64,000 nt of DNA from Zhongshania sp. R06B22 (GTDB lineage: Bacteria; Pseudomonadota; Gammaproteobacteria; Pseudomonadales; Spongiibacteraceae): assembly GCF_040892595.1 (NCBI RefSeq), contig NZ_JBFRYB010000001.1:1364001-1428000 (forward strand), in the 5' to 3' direction. This document shows, one piece after another, positions 48,625 to 57,276 of this stretch. The notes under the pieces were generated by a model, which saw only the letters and a list, made by a program, of their open reading frames with translations, was not told the DNA's origin and searched no databases. Numbering within the stretch: position 1 is the first letter of the stretch; each line of letters starts with the position of its first letter. The position numbers and the translations under genes are program-made.

Positions 48625-50079
48625 TTAAGATTCACGGATTTGGGCGGTATAGCCGCCTTGGTCCGAGGGTACTAAATCCAAAAATTGGTTTATGCACTCC
48701 GGTACTTCTTCGCTGCGATGACTCACAAATAGAATCCGAGTTTGGCCGTGGCTGGCAATTTGATCGACCGCACCTAATAGTTTAGATTTCTGTTCATTGT
48801 CTAAACCAATACAGGGTTCATCTAAAATTAAAATACGCGGTGATTTCACCATTGCCCGCGCCAGCAAAATCATGCGCTGCTCACCAAAAGACAAGCGATC
48901 AAAGCGATGTTCCTTGAGTGGTAATAGCTCAAGTGCCTCAAGCCAAGCGACTAGTAATTGGCGCTGAGTTTCACTGTAATCGGTATACAGGCCTACCGAG
49001 TCGAATAGACCAGACGCAACCACGTCGATGACTTTGGTGCGCTTTAAATTACTCATTTGCATGCTGGCATTGAGCAGGCCGAATTGAGATTTTACCTCCC
49101 AAATACTTTCGCCACTGCCGCGTCGGCGGCCAAATAAAAATACTTGTTGGCCGTAGGCTTTGTCATTTTCACCGCACAAGAGACCGAGTAAAGTGGATTT
49201 TCCCGCGCCATTAGGGCCACTGATACAGCAGTGCTGGTGGGGCATTAGAGTCCAATTAATGTCGCTCAATACTTGCTTGCCGCGGAAGTTGACACTGATG
49301 TCTCGCAGTTCCAGCAAGGCAGTATCTGCTGGATGAGCTGGCGCTTCGGCAATAGGTAGAGGTTTGGCGTAATGATGGACGGTTTTGGCTTGTCGCTTTG
49401 CCTCTGCGGCTGAGCATTCACCAAGGATCTTGCCGTGTGCCATATTAAATACCGTGTCGATGGCATCGGGAATATCGTTGGCGTCCTTGGTGAGCAGCAC
49501 CAGTGGTGTGCTAGAGCCGACTAGCTCTGCCAATAGGCTATGCATTTCCGCTTGGGCTTTTACGTCTAAGCCCTCAAAGGGGTTGTCTAAAATGAGGGCG
49601 GCGGGCTTGGCGAATAGTGCGCGTGCCAGCAGGGCTTTTCGGCTTTCGCCGGTGGAAATATAGCGAATGCCTTGGTCGAGAATATGGCCTATACCCAAGC
49701 GCGAGCAGAGATGCTCAAACTCTGCAGTGGCTGGCTGTCCTTGCAAGACAATATTTTTGACGGTGGTGCCAACGTCGAAGGCGTCTTCTCTGGTTTCGCT
49801 ATCGTCGAATCGACTGTCGCGCTCCATTAGTTCACGTTGTAAATCAAAGGATATATAGGCAATGTCGGCGGGCCCAATACTGTCGGTATAATGCACTTCG
49901 CCGCTGTTTGGCCGCAGGGTATCGGTAATGAGTTTAGCTAATGTGGTTTTGCCCGCACCATTGCCACCAAGAATTGCGATGTGCTGCCGCTGCGGCCACT
50001 GCCAATTAAAATCGTCAAGGATGGGGTCGAGTTGATAGGCAAAACGAATGTGCTCAAAGCGGACGATTGGGGCAGACAT
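48625..50079 (-). CDS. modF: ModF-like tandem ABC ATPase
   Basis: 484 residues with two ABC domains. Domain 1: Walker A GGNGAGKTTLAKL, signature STGESRKALL, Walker B LILDNPFEGLD. Domain 2: GPNGAGKSTLLGL, LSFGEQRMILL, LILDEPCIGLD. It resembles ModF/PhrA of E. coli, an accessory ATPase associated with molybdate transport. Domain 1 has Asn in place of the catalytic Glu after Walker B, so only domain 2 should have full hydrolysis at its own Walker B. No mod permease genes are nearby. Confidence 0.88.
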   Translation of the reverse strand: MSAPIVRFEHIRFAYQLDPILDDFNWQWPQRQHIAILGGNGAGKTTLAKLITDTLRPNSGEVHYTDSIGPADIAYISFDLQRELMERDSRFDDSETREDAFDVGTTVKNIVLQGQPATAEFEHLCSRLGIGHILDQGIRYISTGESRKALLARALFAKPAALILDNPFEGLDVKAQAEMHSLLAELVGSSTPLVLLTKDANDIPDAIDTVFNMAHGKILGECSAAEAKRQAKTVHHYAKPLPIAEAPAHPADTALLELRDISVNFRGKQVLSDINWTLMPHQHCCISGPNGAGKSTLLGLLCGENDKAYGQQVFLFGRRRGSGESIWEVKSQFGLLNASMQMSNLKRTKVIDVVASGLFDSVGLYTDYSETQRQLLVAWLEALELLPLKEHRFDRLSFGEQRMILLARAMVKSPRILILDEPCIGLDNEQKSKLLGAVDQIASHGQTRILFVSHRSEEVPECINQFLDLVPSDQGGYTAQIRES

Positions 50080-50163
50080 GTGAAACCGTTTAACTGAAAA
50101 ATAATCGCTAATGATATCATATAGAAGAGCGCCAATAGAGACCTTGGCGCTCGATCCTTGTCG

Positions 50164-51039
50164 CTAGCAGCTTAAGCACTCGCCGGGGCTTAGCTCGTAG
50201 AAATCAACGATTTGCTGCCAAGCTTGTTCAGCGGTATCCACAATCGAAATCATATTGACGTCGTCAGGGCTGATCACGCCTTCGTCACGTAAAAATTCGA
50301 GATTGATCGCCTGGCGCCAAAACTCATGACCAAGGAGGATGACCGGCACCCGTTTGGACTTGCCGGTTTGAATCAGTGTGAGGGCTTCGAAGAGCTCGTC
50401 AAAGGTGCCAAAGCCGCCGGGGCAAACAATGACCGCCTTAGCGCGCAGCATAAAGTGCATTTTGCGTATGCCAAAGTAGTGAAAGCGAAAGCAAAACTCC
50501 GGGCTAATATAGGGATTGGGTGCTTGCTCGTGGGGCAGTACAATATTTAAGCCTATGGATTTACCACCCGCTTCCATGGCGCCGCGATTTGCCGCCTCCA
50601 TAATTCCTGGGCCGCCGCCGGTCACGACGTAGAGTTGTTCGCTGGGGTCACAGTTCGATGAGTGCGCGGTAATAAGCTCACCTAAGCGTTGCGCTTGCTG
50701 GTAGTAGTGACTATTGCGTTGATCACGTTTGCTCGCGCGGATTTTAGCCGGGTCACCGCCGGCCTCGGCGGCTTTGAAGGCAATATCGGCGTCCTCTGGC
50801 GATAAAAATCGAGCGCTGCCAAAAATAACGATTGTCGACTCAACGCCGTGCTCCTTGAGGATCATTTCCGGCTTTTGTAATTCTAAGTGAAAGCGCAGGC
50901 CTCGCAGTTCCTCGCGCAATAAAAAATCTTGGTCGGTATAGGCCAGTCGATACGCCTCTGGCATGTCTTCTAGCTTGCTGGGCATTTCCTCGCGGGCAGA
51001 GGGGAAGTTAGCGCCGCGCAGTTTTGATTTGTTCGCCAT
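50164..51039 (-). CDS. LOG-family nucleotide-binding protein
   Basis: 291 residues, TIGR00730/LOG family (lysine-decarboxylase-like). The nucleotide motif is GGGPGIMEAANRGA, and the catalytic PGGFGTFDELFEALTLIQTGK block has Glu. Relatives hydrolyse ribosyl-nucleotides (cytokinin phosphoribohydrolase) or bind nucleotides. An N-terminal extension of about 60 residues rich in charged groups precedes the core. It is 84 bp upstream of modF on the same strand. Confidence 0.88.
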   Translation of the reverse strand: MANKSKLRGANFPSAREEMPSKLEDMPEAYRLAYTDQDFLLREELRGLRFHLELQKPEMILKEHGVESTIVIFGSARFLSPEDADIAFKAAEAGGDPAKIRASKRDQRNSHYYQQAQRLGELITAHSSNCDPSEQLYVVTGGGPGIMEAANRGAMEAGGKSIGLNIVLPHEQAPNPYISPEFCFRFHYFGIRKMHFMLRAKAVIVCPGGFGTFDELFEALTLIQTGKSKRVPVILLGHEFWRQAINLEFLRDEGVISPDDVNMISIVDTAEQAWQQIVDFYELSPGECLSC

Positions 51040-51218
51040 TTATTATGTCCTTCCTAGTGACTTGCTCCTTATGCTGCGTCAAGTTGTGTTTGGGAGCAAG
51101 GCTTGTTTCGGTGCTACTATTTTAGCTGTAGCGAGTGCTTGTCATTCAGTTTGTAAAGAACATCAAAAAACTCAGTATTTCTTGTGTTGGCTAGGCCAGT
51201 AGGTATGATCCTTGCTGT

Positions 51219-51241
51219 TAAGCGCTGGAATGCAGTGCTTA
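51219..51241. promoter_or_regulatory. Inverted repeat upstream of nhaA
   Basis: TAAGCGCTG and CAGTGCTTA form nine pairs (one G-T) around GAATG, 71 bp before the nhaA start. A TATAAT-like hexamer lies between it and the gene (about 51286). The element could be an operator, or the end of a transcript. It does not match an Na+-type riboswitch that I can recognise. Confidence 0.35.
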
Positions 51242-51311
51242 GCCAAGATCAGAGCCGGTGCGTGCATCTGTTTTTTGGTGCAATATTATAATGACGTAGT
51301 TGTAGGTGTTT

Positions 51312-52496
51312 ATGACCCAGTTAGATGACTCATTTATCAAAAATTTTTTAAAACAAGAATCGGCCGGTGGCATTATATTGGTTTTTGCTGGCGCCTTAGC
51401 GATGGTGTTGGCGAATAGTCCCCTCGTCAGTTTCTATAATTTATTGATCGACACCCCCGTGGTAGTGCAAGTCGGCGCACTCAAGCTCGCCAAGCCGCTG
51501 CTATTGTGGGTGAATGATGGCTTTATGGCGGTGTTCTTTTTACTAGTTGGTTTGGAACTCAAACGGGAGTTCATAGAGGGCGAGCTGTCAGACTACCGCA
51601 ACGTGATATTGCCCGGCTTGGGCGCTGTAGGAGGCATGGCGGTGCCTGCGTTAATCTATATATTTCTTAACCCCAACGATCCGGTGGCGCAGCGCGGTTG
51701 GGCAATTCCCACTGCGACGGATATCGCCTTTGCCTTAGGCGTTTTGAGTCTATTGGGATCACGTGTACCCCTTACCCTAAAAGTGTTTCTAACCGTATTG
51801 GCGATATTCGATGATATTGGCGCCATACTCATTATCGCTTTTTTCTACACCAGTAATATTTCGACGACAGCGCTAATGGTCGCGGCGATATGTATTGTGG
51901 TGCTGTGGTATTTAAATCGGCGTGGCGTCGATGAGTTTAGCCCGTATCTTATCGTTGGTCTGGTGATGTGGGTTGCCCTAGTCAAGTCGGGTGTCCACGC
52001 TACTTTGGGCGGCGTGGTGCTGGCGATGTTTGTGCCCATGCGTGCTAAGGATCCAAAAAAGAGTTCCCCCGCTAAGTCTTTGGAACACGATCTTCACAGT
52101 GTCGTGGCGTTTTTTATCTTACCGGTGTTCGCGTTCTGCAACTCGGGGATTAGTTTTAGTGGCATGGGCTTAGAGCATATTCTGCACCCAGTGCCTCTGG
52201 GTATTACCCTCGGTTTGTTTGTCGGCAAGCAGCTAGGTGTGTTTTTGTTTTGTTGGGTGGGCATAAAGCTTAATTTCACTCGCTTACCCGACGGTATGTC
52301 GTGGGCATCCTTGTATGGTACTGCCTTACTCTGTGGTATTGGTTTTACTATGAGTCTGTTTATTGGCTCACTGGCGTTTGAAGAGACGGGTGTTAACCGC
52401 ATGTTCGATGAGCGCTTGGGGATAATTTTGGGATCGCTATTATCCGGCGGGCTTGGCTATATTGTGTTGCGCTACAGTTTGAAGGCCGAGAAATAG
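51312..52496 (+). CDS. nhaA: Na+/H+ antiporter NhaA
   Basis: 394 residues from the ATG five bases after AGG; a GTG two codons earlier is less likely. It has about twelve membrane helices. The ion-binding Asp pair lies in AIFDDIGAILIIAFFY, and TDIAFALGVLSLLGSRVP is the conserved helix-IV block with Asp. The C-terminal Lys/Glu-rich end is short. It exchanges sodium for protons under alkaline or salt stress. It lies 200 bp upstream of the Kef-type antiporter. Confidence 0.95.
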   Translation: MTQLDDSFIKNFLKQESAGGIILVFAGALAMVLANSPLVSFYNLLIDTPVVVQVGALKLAKPLLLWVNDGFMAVFFLLVGLELKREFIEGELSDYRNVILPGLGAVGGMAVPALIYIFLNPNDPVAQRGWAIPTATDIAFALGVLSLLGSRVPLTLKVFLTVLAIFDDIGAILIIAFFYTSNISTTALMVAAICIVVLWYLNRRGVDEFSPYLIVGLVMWVALVKSGVHATLGGVVLAMFVPMRAKDPKKSSPAKSLEHDLHSVVAFFILPVFAFCNSGISFSGMGLEHILHPVPLGITLGLFVGKQLGVFLFCWVGIKLNFTRLPDGMSWASLYGTALLCGIGFTMSLFIGSLAFEETGVNRMFDERLGIILGSLLSGGLGYIVLRYSLKAEK

Positions 52497-52696
52497 TTAG
52501 AAACGTCGTACTAATCGATGGAGCTTTACGTCAAGTGCGGTGCCGTCTCGCATAGAGTATCTGACTTTTATGGTGTTGCTACCCTTTGTATTGACCGGCG
52601 TTTATGGCGTCGCTATAGGGGCGGGCCGCTCATATATTTACTGGGCGTAGAACTTGCTTGGGGTGTTTTGCAAATTTGAGGAATGGGTAAATACTG

Positions 52697-54256
52697 ATGA
52701 TTGAGCCTGTATTGGTGGGCGTCGCTTTTTTGGCGGGTTTAGCGTTTCGACGTGTTGGCATGCCGCCGCTACTAGGATATCTATTAGCAGGGTTTTTAGC
52801 CGGCGGTTTACAGCTTGGCGATGCAGATGTTATCAATGTGTTGTCGGATGTGGGCATTATCCTGCTGCTATTCACTATTGGTTTAAAGCTTAATGTGCGC
52901 GAGTTACTGGCGCCGCAAATATGGGCCACAGCATCTTTGCACACCATCATTGTGGTGCCGCTAACGTCACTAATGTTAATGGGACTAGTGTTGTTAATGC
53001 CCGGTATTGGCGGCATGGACACGACTGTTGCCTTGACGCTAGCCTTTGCCTTATCGTTTTCCAGTACCGTATTTGCAGTCAAAATTTTTGATGAGCGTGG
53101 TGAGGGCTCCGCCTTACACGCTAAAATCGCGATTGGTATCTTAATTGTTCAAGATATTTTTGCCGTCAGTTATTTAGTTTTATCAGCCGATCGCGCGCCA
53201 TCACCCTGGGCGTTTGCCTTGCTGGGCTTGCCCTTACTGAGACCGCTGCTGGTGTTTTTGTTAAAACAGGCCGGACATGGTGAATTGCTGGTTTTGTTTG
53301 GTATTGCCGTTGCACTCGGGAGTGCAGAATTATTTGAAATGGTCCATCTGAAGGCAGGCTTAGGTGCCTTGTTATTTGGCATTTTGTTGTCCGGTGTAGA
53401 TAAGAGTGTGGAACTCTATAAGAGCCTCATTAATTTTAAAGATATATTCCTCACTGCCTTTTTCCTTAGTATTGGTTACACCGGTCTTCCTAGCGGTGAC
53501 ATGCTATTGGTTGCCCTGGTGATTGCGTCATTAATTATTATTCGGCCACTGATTTATTTTGGGCTTCTACTGATGTTTCGGCTGCGGGCGCGAACCTCAC
53601 TACTAGTGGGTCTGTCGTTGTTCAATTATAGCGAGTTTGGTTTGATTGTGGCTGCAATGGCGGTCAAGGGTGGGCAGCTTCCCGAAGTATGGTTAACGAC
53701 CTTGGCGGTGGCGATGGCCCTGTCGCTGTTTATTGCCGTGCCCTTCAATACCCACGTACATTCACTCTATGCTCGGTTAGCGACTCGTCTGCAGAAAATG
53801 GAGCGCAGCGAGCTGCTAGTGCAGGAGCGCCCCGTTGATTTGGGCGAAGCCGAAATAGTGATTTTTGGTATGGGCCGCATTGGCAGTGGTGCTTATGACT
53901 ACCTGAGTCAGCATTACCCAGATAAGATCGTTGGCGTTGAGGAGAGTGCAGACAAAGCCTTAAAACTGCGCTTGGCTGGTATATCTTGTGTGCCGGGAGA
54001 CGCCAGTGACCGCGATTTTCTAGAGCGCGCGGAACTCCATCGCCGCAAGATGGTATTGGTCAGCTTGACCAACCATTCTGAAAATGTCGATGTTGTTAAG
54101 CTTCTTCAACAGCTTAATTACAAAGGCAATATTGCGGTCGTCTCGAGGTTCTCCGATCAGCAGGAAGAATTGATAAGTATGGGATGCATCACCTTTAACC
54201 TCTACGCAGAAGCGGGTCACGGTTTTGCTGAACGAGTAATGGAAGAGATGGTTTAG
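52697..54256 (+). CDS. Kef-type K+/H+ antiporter with TrkA-N domain
   Basis: 519 residues. A CPA2 transporter domain of about twelve helices (residues 1-370) contains IGIILLLFTIGLKL and FSSTVFAVKI. The C-terminal RCK/TrkA-N Rossmann domain starts IFGMGRIGSGAYDYL (about 390) and binds NAD. It is likely a ligand-gated K+ or cation/H+ antiporter of the KefB/YbaL group. Asp in the substrate site and the KTN glycine motif GxGxxG are present. A KefF/KefG-type partner is not nearby. Confidence 0.9.
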   Translation: MIEPVLVGVAFLAGLAFRRVGMPPLLGYLLAGFLAGGLQLGDADVINVLSDVGIILLLFTIGLKLNVRELLAPQIWATASLHTIIVVPLTSLMLMGLVLLMPGIGGMDTTVALTLAFALSFSSTVFAVKIFDERGEGSALHAKIAIGILIVQDIFAVSYLVLSADRAPSPWAFALLGLPLLRPLLVFLLKQAGHGELLVLFGIAVALGSAELFEMVHLKAGLGALLFGILLSGVDKSVELYKSLINFKDIFLTAFFLSIGYTGLPSGDMLLVALVIASLIIIRPLIYFGLLLMFRLRARTSLLVGLSLFNYSEFGLIVAAMAVKGGQLPEVWLTTLAVAMALSLFIAVPFNTHVHSLYARLATRLQKMERSELLVQERPVDLGEAEIVIFGMGRIGSGAYDYLSQHYPDKIVGVEESADKALKLRLAGISCVPGDASDRDFLERAELHRRKMVLVSLTNHSENVDVVKLLQQLNYKGNIAVVSRFSDQQEELISMGCITFNLYAEAGHGFAERVMEEMV

Positions 54257-54382
54257 AATACTTGCCGTGACAAGACCGTGCCTCATGTTTTTCTAGTGGG
54301 GCTACCTGTATATTCCACTAAATTTACCATCTTCCGAATATTTTTGAATTGACGCTGATCCGCTTCAGATGTGAATACGTAG

Positions 54383-54436
54383 TTACCCCTATAGCAAAAT
54401 AATTAAAACGGCTAAAAAGCCGGAAATTAGGGGTAA
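54383..54436. promoter_or_regulatory. Nested inverted repeat (structured RNA candidate)
   Basis: Outer arms TTACCCCTA (54383-54391) and TAGGGGTAA (54428-54436) are perfectly complementary (9 bp). Between them lies an inner hairpin CGGCT-AAAA-AGCCG (54409-54422). On the minus strand the inner hairpin is followed by TTTTAATT. Candidates are a structured 5' leader, a terminator on the minus strand, or a remnant of a mobile element. Confidence 0.5.
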
Positions 54437-54502
54437 AAGGCTTGCCTAGGTCGGTCATTTTTAGTGATTTATCACGCTGGATTAAAGTCGGAGGACAGCA
54501 AT

Positions 54503-54541
54503 ATGGTGCTGTGCCGTGCGTCTGTTTCCGTGTTTTTTTAG
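54503..54541 (+). CDS. Candidate 12-codon leader ORF
   Basis: MVLCRASVSVFF-stop. GGAGGA (54490-54495) lies seven bases before the ATG, a better site than most genes here have. It ends 190 bp before the autotransporter start. It could be a leader peptide, a toxin-like microprotein, or a decoy binding site. No conservation can be judged. Confidence 0.3.
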   Translation: MVLCRASVSVFF

Positions 54542-54730
54542 CTCCTTTAACGTTTTCAGTCAAATCAAGCCCAATACTATCGCTCGCGCTGCTGACAATT
54601 AATTCGATTGTTTTGGTGGCCTTGTTGCGTTCTTTAATCCTCAAATTTTTAGTCCTTCCGTTCAATTTGCTGTGCGAGTTGTCGGTATTTCGTGTGCCAA
54701 AGTCCCACCGTCTGCCTATGGAGGCAAATA

Positions 54731-57223
54731 ATGAAAATTAATAATAAAAGATGGCAACTTAAATTAGGAAGTTCGCAAGCGACTATACATGGTCGCGTTC
54801 GTGGAACTCTATTGAGTGCGCTAATTACCCTGCCACTGCTTTTGGGTGGCAATGAAAGTGCTGCTTTTGAATGTACAGATTCCGGCGCTCCCGGCAGTGT
54901 CGCTTCTGACGACAACGGTGTGGTTAGCAATACCGCCTGTGGCAACGCTGCGACGGCCGCTGGTACCGAATCAACTGCGATTGGTAACGAAGCTTCAGCT
55001 ATTGGTGTAGATGCTACAGCTGTTGGCACAATGGCAAATGCAAACGGTAATTCCACTACAGCGGTGGGCGGAGAGTCGATTGCAGATGGCATCGCCGCTA
55101 CAGCTTTTGGCTGGAAATCCAATGCGACTGGCGAGCGCGCACACGCGCTAGGTCATCTTGCTACTGCAACAGGTGATCGCACCTTGGCTGTTGGCGAAGC
55201 TGCTGCGGCCGCAGGCGAACAGGCCAGTGCAATCGGCAACGAAGCATCTGCGACCGGTATTGATGCAACCGCGATAGGTACGCAATCGCTTGCTAATGGT
55301 AATTCGACCACAGCCGTTGGTGGTGAGTCTACTGCTGACGGTCTAGCGGCGACGGCCTACGGTTGGAAATCTAATGCCACTGGTGAGCGCGCGCATGCCG
55401 TGGGTCATCTTGCCACTGCAACAGGTGACCGCACCTTGGCGGTTGGCGAAGCTGCTACGGCCGCAGGCGAACAGGCCAGTGCAATCGGCAACGAAGCATC
55501 TGCTACGGGTGTGGATGCAACCGCGATCGGTACGCAATCACTTGCTAATGGTAATTCGACCACTGCCGTTGGTGGTGAGTCTACCGCTGACGGCCTAGCG
55601 GCAACGGCCTACGGTTGGAAATCCAATGCCACTGGCGAGCGCGCGCATGCCGTGGGTCATCTTGCCACTGCAACAGGCGACCGCACCTTGGCAGTTGGCG
55701 AAGCTGCTATCGCAACTGGAGAGCAGGCCAGTGCAATCGGTAACGAAGCATCTGCTGCGGGTGTTGATGCAACCGCGATAGGTACGCAAGCAGTTGCTAA
55801 TGGTAATTCGACTACTACCGTCGGTGGAGAATCTGTAGCCACGGGTCCAGGTGCGACCGCATTTGGTTGGCGGTCAGGTGCTAACTCAGAGCGCGCTACT
55901 GCGCTCGGTCATTTAGCGCAAGCCGATGGTGTGCGCTCGACAGCTGTTGGTGAAGCTGCGTCTGCACAAGGTTTGGAGTCTGTCGCGATTGGTAATGAAT
56001 CGAGTGCAACAGGTATAGACGCGATGGCGATAGGTACGATGGCTGTTGCTAACGGAAATTCAACGACAACGGTGGGCGGCGAATCGGTTGCGACTGGCCC
56101 AGGCGCAACTGCGTACGGCTGGAAATCTGGTGCTAATGCAGAACGTGCAACGGCCTTAGGTCATTTGGCGCAGGCAGATGGTGTGCGTTCTACGGCGGTC
56201 GGTGAAGCTGCGTCTGCACAAGGTTTGGAGTCCGTCGCGATTGGTAATGAATCGAGTGCAACAGGCGTTGATGCCATGGCAATAGGTACGATGGCTGTTG
56301 CTAACGGAAATTCAACGACAACGGTGGGCGGCGAATCGGTTGCGACTGGCCCAGGCGCAACTGCATTTGGCTGGCGGTCAGGTGCGAACTCCGAGAGAGC
56401 GACTGCGTTAGGTCATTTGGCGCAGGCAGATGGTGTGCGTTCTACGGCGGTCGGTGAAGCTGCGTCCGCACAAGGTTTAGAGTCTGTCGCCATCGGTAAT
56501 GAAGCCAGTGCAACAGGCGTTGATGCAATGGCGATAGGTACGATGGCCGTTGCAAACGGAAATTCTACGACTACCGTCGGTGGTGAATCTGTTGCGACAG
56601 GTCCTGGTGCGACAGCCTATGGTTGGAAGTCAGGTGCAAATGCAGAGCGCTCAACAGCGCTTGGTCACTTAGCGCAGGCTAACGGTGTTCGTTCCGTAGC
56701 GGTGGGTGAAGCGGCGACTGCGGGCGGTGTTCGTTCGGTTGCGATTGGTGACGGCGCTAACGCGGCTCAGGATAACGCCATAGCAATTGGTGCAGGTGCT
56801 ACAACAAGTCGCGCAAACCAAGTTGTATTGGGTACGTCAACGAGTACTTACACAACACCTGGTATAACGTCTGCAGCGAGTCGCGGGGCTCAGTCCGGAC
56901 CAACTGAGATCGTGACGTCGGACGCTAATGGCAATTTGGCAACGGATGGTGGTGCGACATTTGCCCAGATGCGGGAAAATCGGGAGTCAATTGATGATAA
57001 CCGTGGTGGTATCGCCCTAGCGATGGCATTGAGCACACCTTATGTTCCCGCTGGTCAAAGATTTGCGTTGAGCATTGGTGCAGGCTATTTTGAAGGTGAG
57101 GAAGCCACTGCGCTGTCAGGCGCTATTCGCGCTACCGAATCTGTTCAGTTTGAATTCGGTGTTGGTAGCGGCAAAAGTAATTCTACTGTAGGTGGCCGTG
57201 TTGGGATGACTGCTTCATGGTAA
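54731..57223 (+). CDS. YadA-like trimeric autotransporter adhesin
   Basis: 830 residues from the ATG six bases after GGAGG (54720-54724); a frame 39 bases longer is not supported. An extended signal peptide (about 45 residues, TLLSALITLPLLLGG) is followed by a head made of 14-residue Hep_Hag/YadA repeats (xxAxGxxAxAxG pattern) at about 75-700. After a very short neck (SRANQVVLGTSTSTY) comes a YadA anchor domain ending in GGIALAMALSTPYVP and a beta-barrel. Almost no coiled-coil stalk is visible. It is predicted to trimerise on the cell surface and mediate adhesion. The final residue is Trp rather than the usual Phe. Confidence 0.92.
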   Translation: MKINNKRWQLKLGSSQATIHGRVRGTLLSALITLPLLLGGNESAAFECTDSGAPGSVASDDNGVVSNTACGNAATAAGTESTAIGNEASAIGVDATAVGTMANANGNSTTAVGGESIADGIAATAFGWKSNATGERAHALGHLATATGDRTLAVGEAAAAAGEQASAIGNEASATGIDATAIGTQSLANGNSTTAVGGESTADGLAATAYGWKSNATGERAHAVGHLATATGDRTLAVGEAATAAGEQASAIGNEASATGVDATAIGTQSLANGNSTTAVGGESTADGLAATAYGWKSNATGERAHAVGHLATATGDRTLAVGEAAIATGEQASAIGNEASAAGVDATAIGTQAVANGNSTTTVGGESVATGPGATAFGWRSGANSERATALGHLAQADGVRSTAVGEAASAQGLESVAIGNESSATGIDAMAIGTMAVANGNSTTTVGGESVATGPGATAYGWKSGANAERATALGHLAQADGVRSTAVGEAASAQGLESVAIGNESSATGVDAMAIGTMAVANGNSTTTVGGESVATGPGATAFGWRSGANSERATALGHLAQADGVRSTAVGEAASAQGLESVAIGNEASATGVDAMAIGTMAVANGNSTTTVGGESVATGPGATAYGWKSGANAERSTALGHLAQANGVRSVAVGEAATAGGVRSVAIGDGANAAQDNAIAIGAGATTSRANQVVLGTSTSTYTTPGITSAASRGAQSGPTEIVTSDANGNLATDGGATFAQMRENRESIDDNRGGIALAMALSTPYVPAGQRFALSIGAGYFEGEEATALSGAIRATESVQFEFGVGSGKSNSTVGGRVGMTASW
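55058..56821 (+). repeat. Seven tandem 252-bp repeats (84-aa higher-order units)
   Basis: Six 14-residue head motifs make one 84-residue unit, repeated seven times. Unit starts are 55058, 55310, 55562, 55814, 56066, 56318 and 56570. Units 1-3 are type A (TAVGGES, GWKSNATGERA). Units 4-7 are type B (TTVGGES, ATGPGATA). Within B, units 4 and 6 read FGWRSGANSE and units 5 and 7 read YGWKSGANAE, so a 504-bp block was duplicated. Unit 7 diverges toward the neck. Near-identical DNA makes this locus prone to copy-number change. Confidence 0.9.
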
Positions 57224-57241
57224 GACGTTTGACTACGATGG

Positions 57242-57266
57242 CCCCCGATTTTCGGGGGTTTGTTTT
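57242..57266 (+). terminator. Terminator after the autotransporter
   Basis: CCCCCGA pairs with TCGGGGG around TTT and is followed by TTTGTTTT, 19 bp after the autotransporter stop. It lies before the next gene's likely start at 57277, so that gene may have partial readthrough or its own promoter. Confidence 0.75.
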
Positions 57267-57276
57267 GCTTAGGTCG

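Larger units (their letters stand above)
54257..54730 (+). promoter_or_regulatory. 474-bp leader upstream of trimeric autotransporter
   Basis: A gap, AT-richer than its surroundings, between the Kef-type gene and the autotransporter. It contains a nested inverted repeat (listed separately), a 12-codon open frame with a strong binding site (listed separately) and several T-rich tracts. Longer frames on both strands in this gap have no family resemblance and biased composition, and I do not call them genes. Confidence 0.45.

Noticed and set aside
54324..54665. Minus-strand open frame of 113 codons in the adhesin leader
   Set aside because: It is basic, Lys/Thr-rich and has no motif, and it runs across the nested hairpins without a good binding site.
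54442..54741. Plus-strand open frame of 99 codons ending in the adhesin start
   Set aside because: It runs into the adhesin start in another frame, has no recognised family, and the mini-ORF and adhesin both have much better binding sites.
55058..56821. CRISPR-like periodicity
   Set aside because: The 252-bp units are in frame, code for YadA head motifs and have no spacer pattern.
57217..57276. Longer start for the exported protein
   Set aside because: The upstream start overlaps the adhesin end and runs through a terminator hairpin; the ATG at 57277 with TTAGG gives a normal signal peptide.
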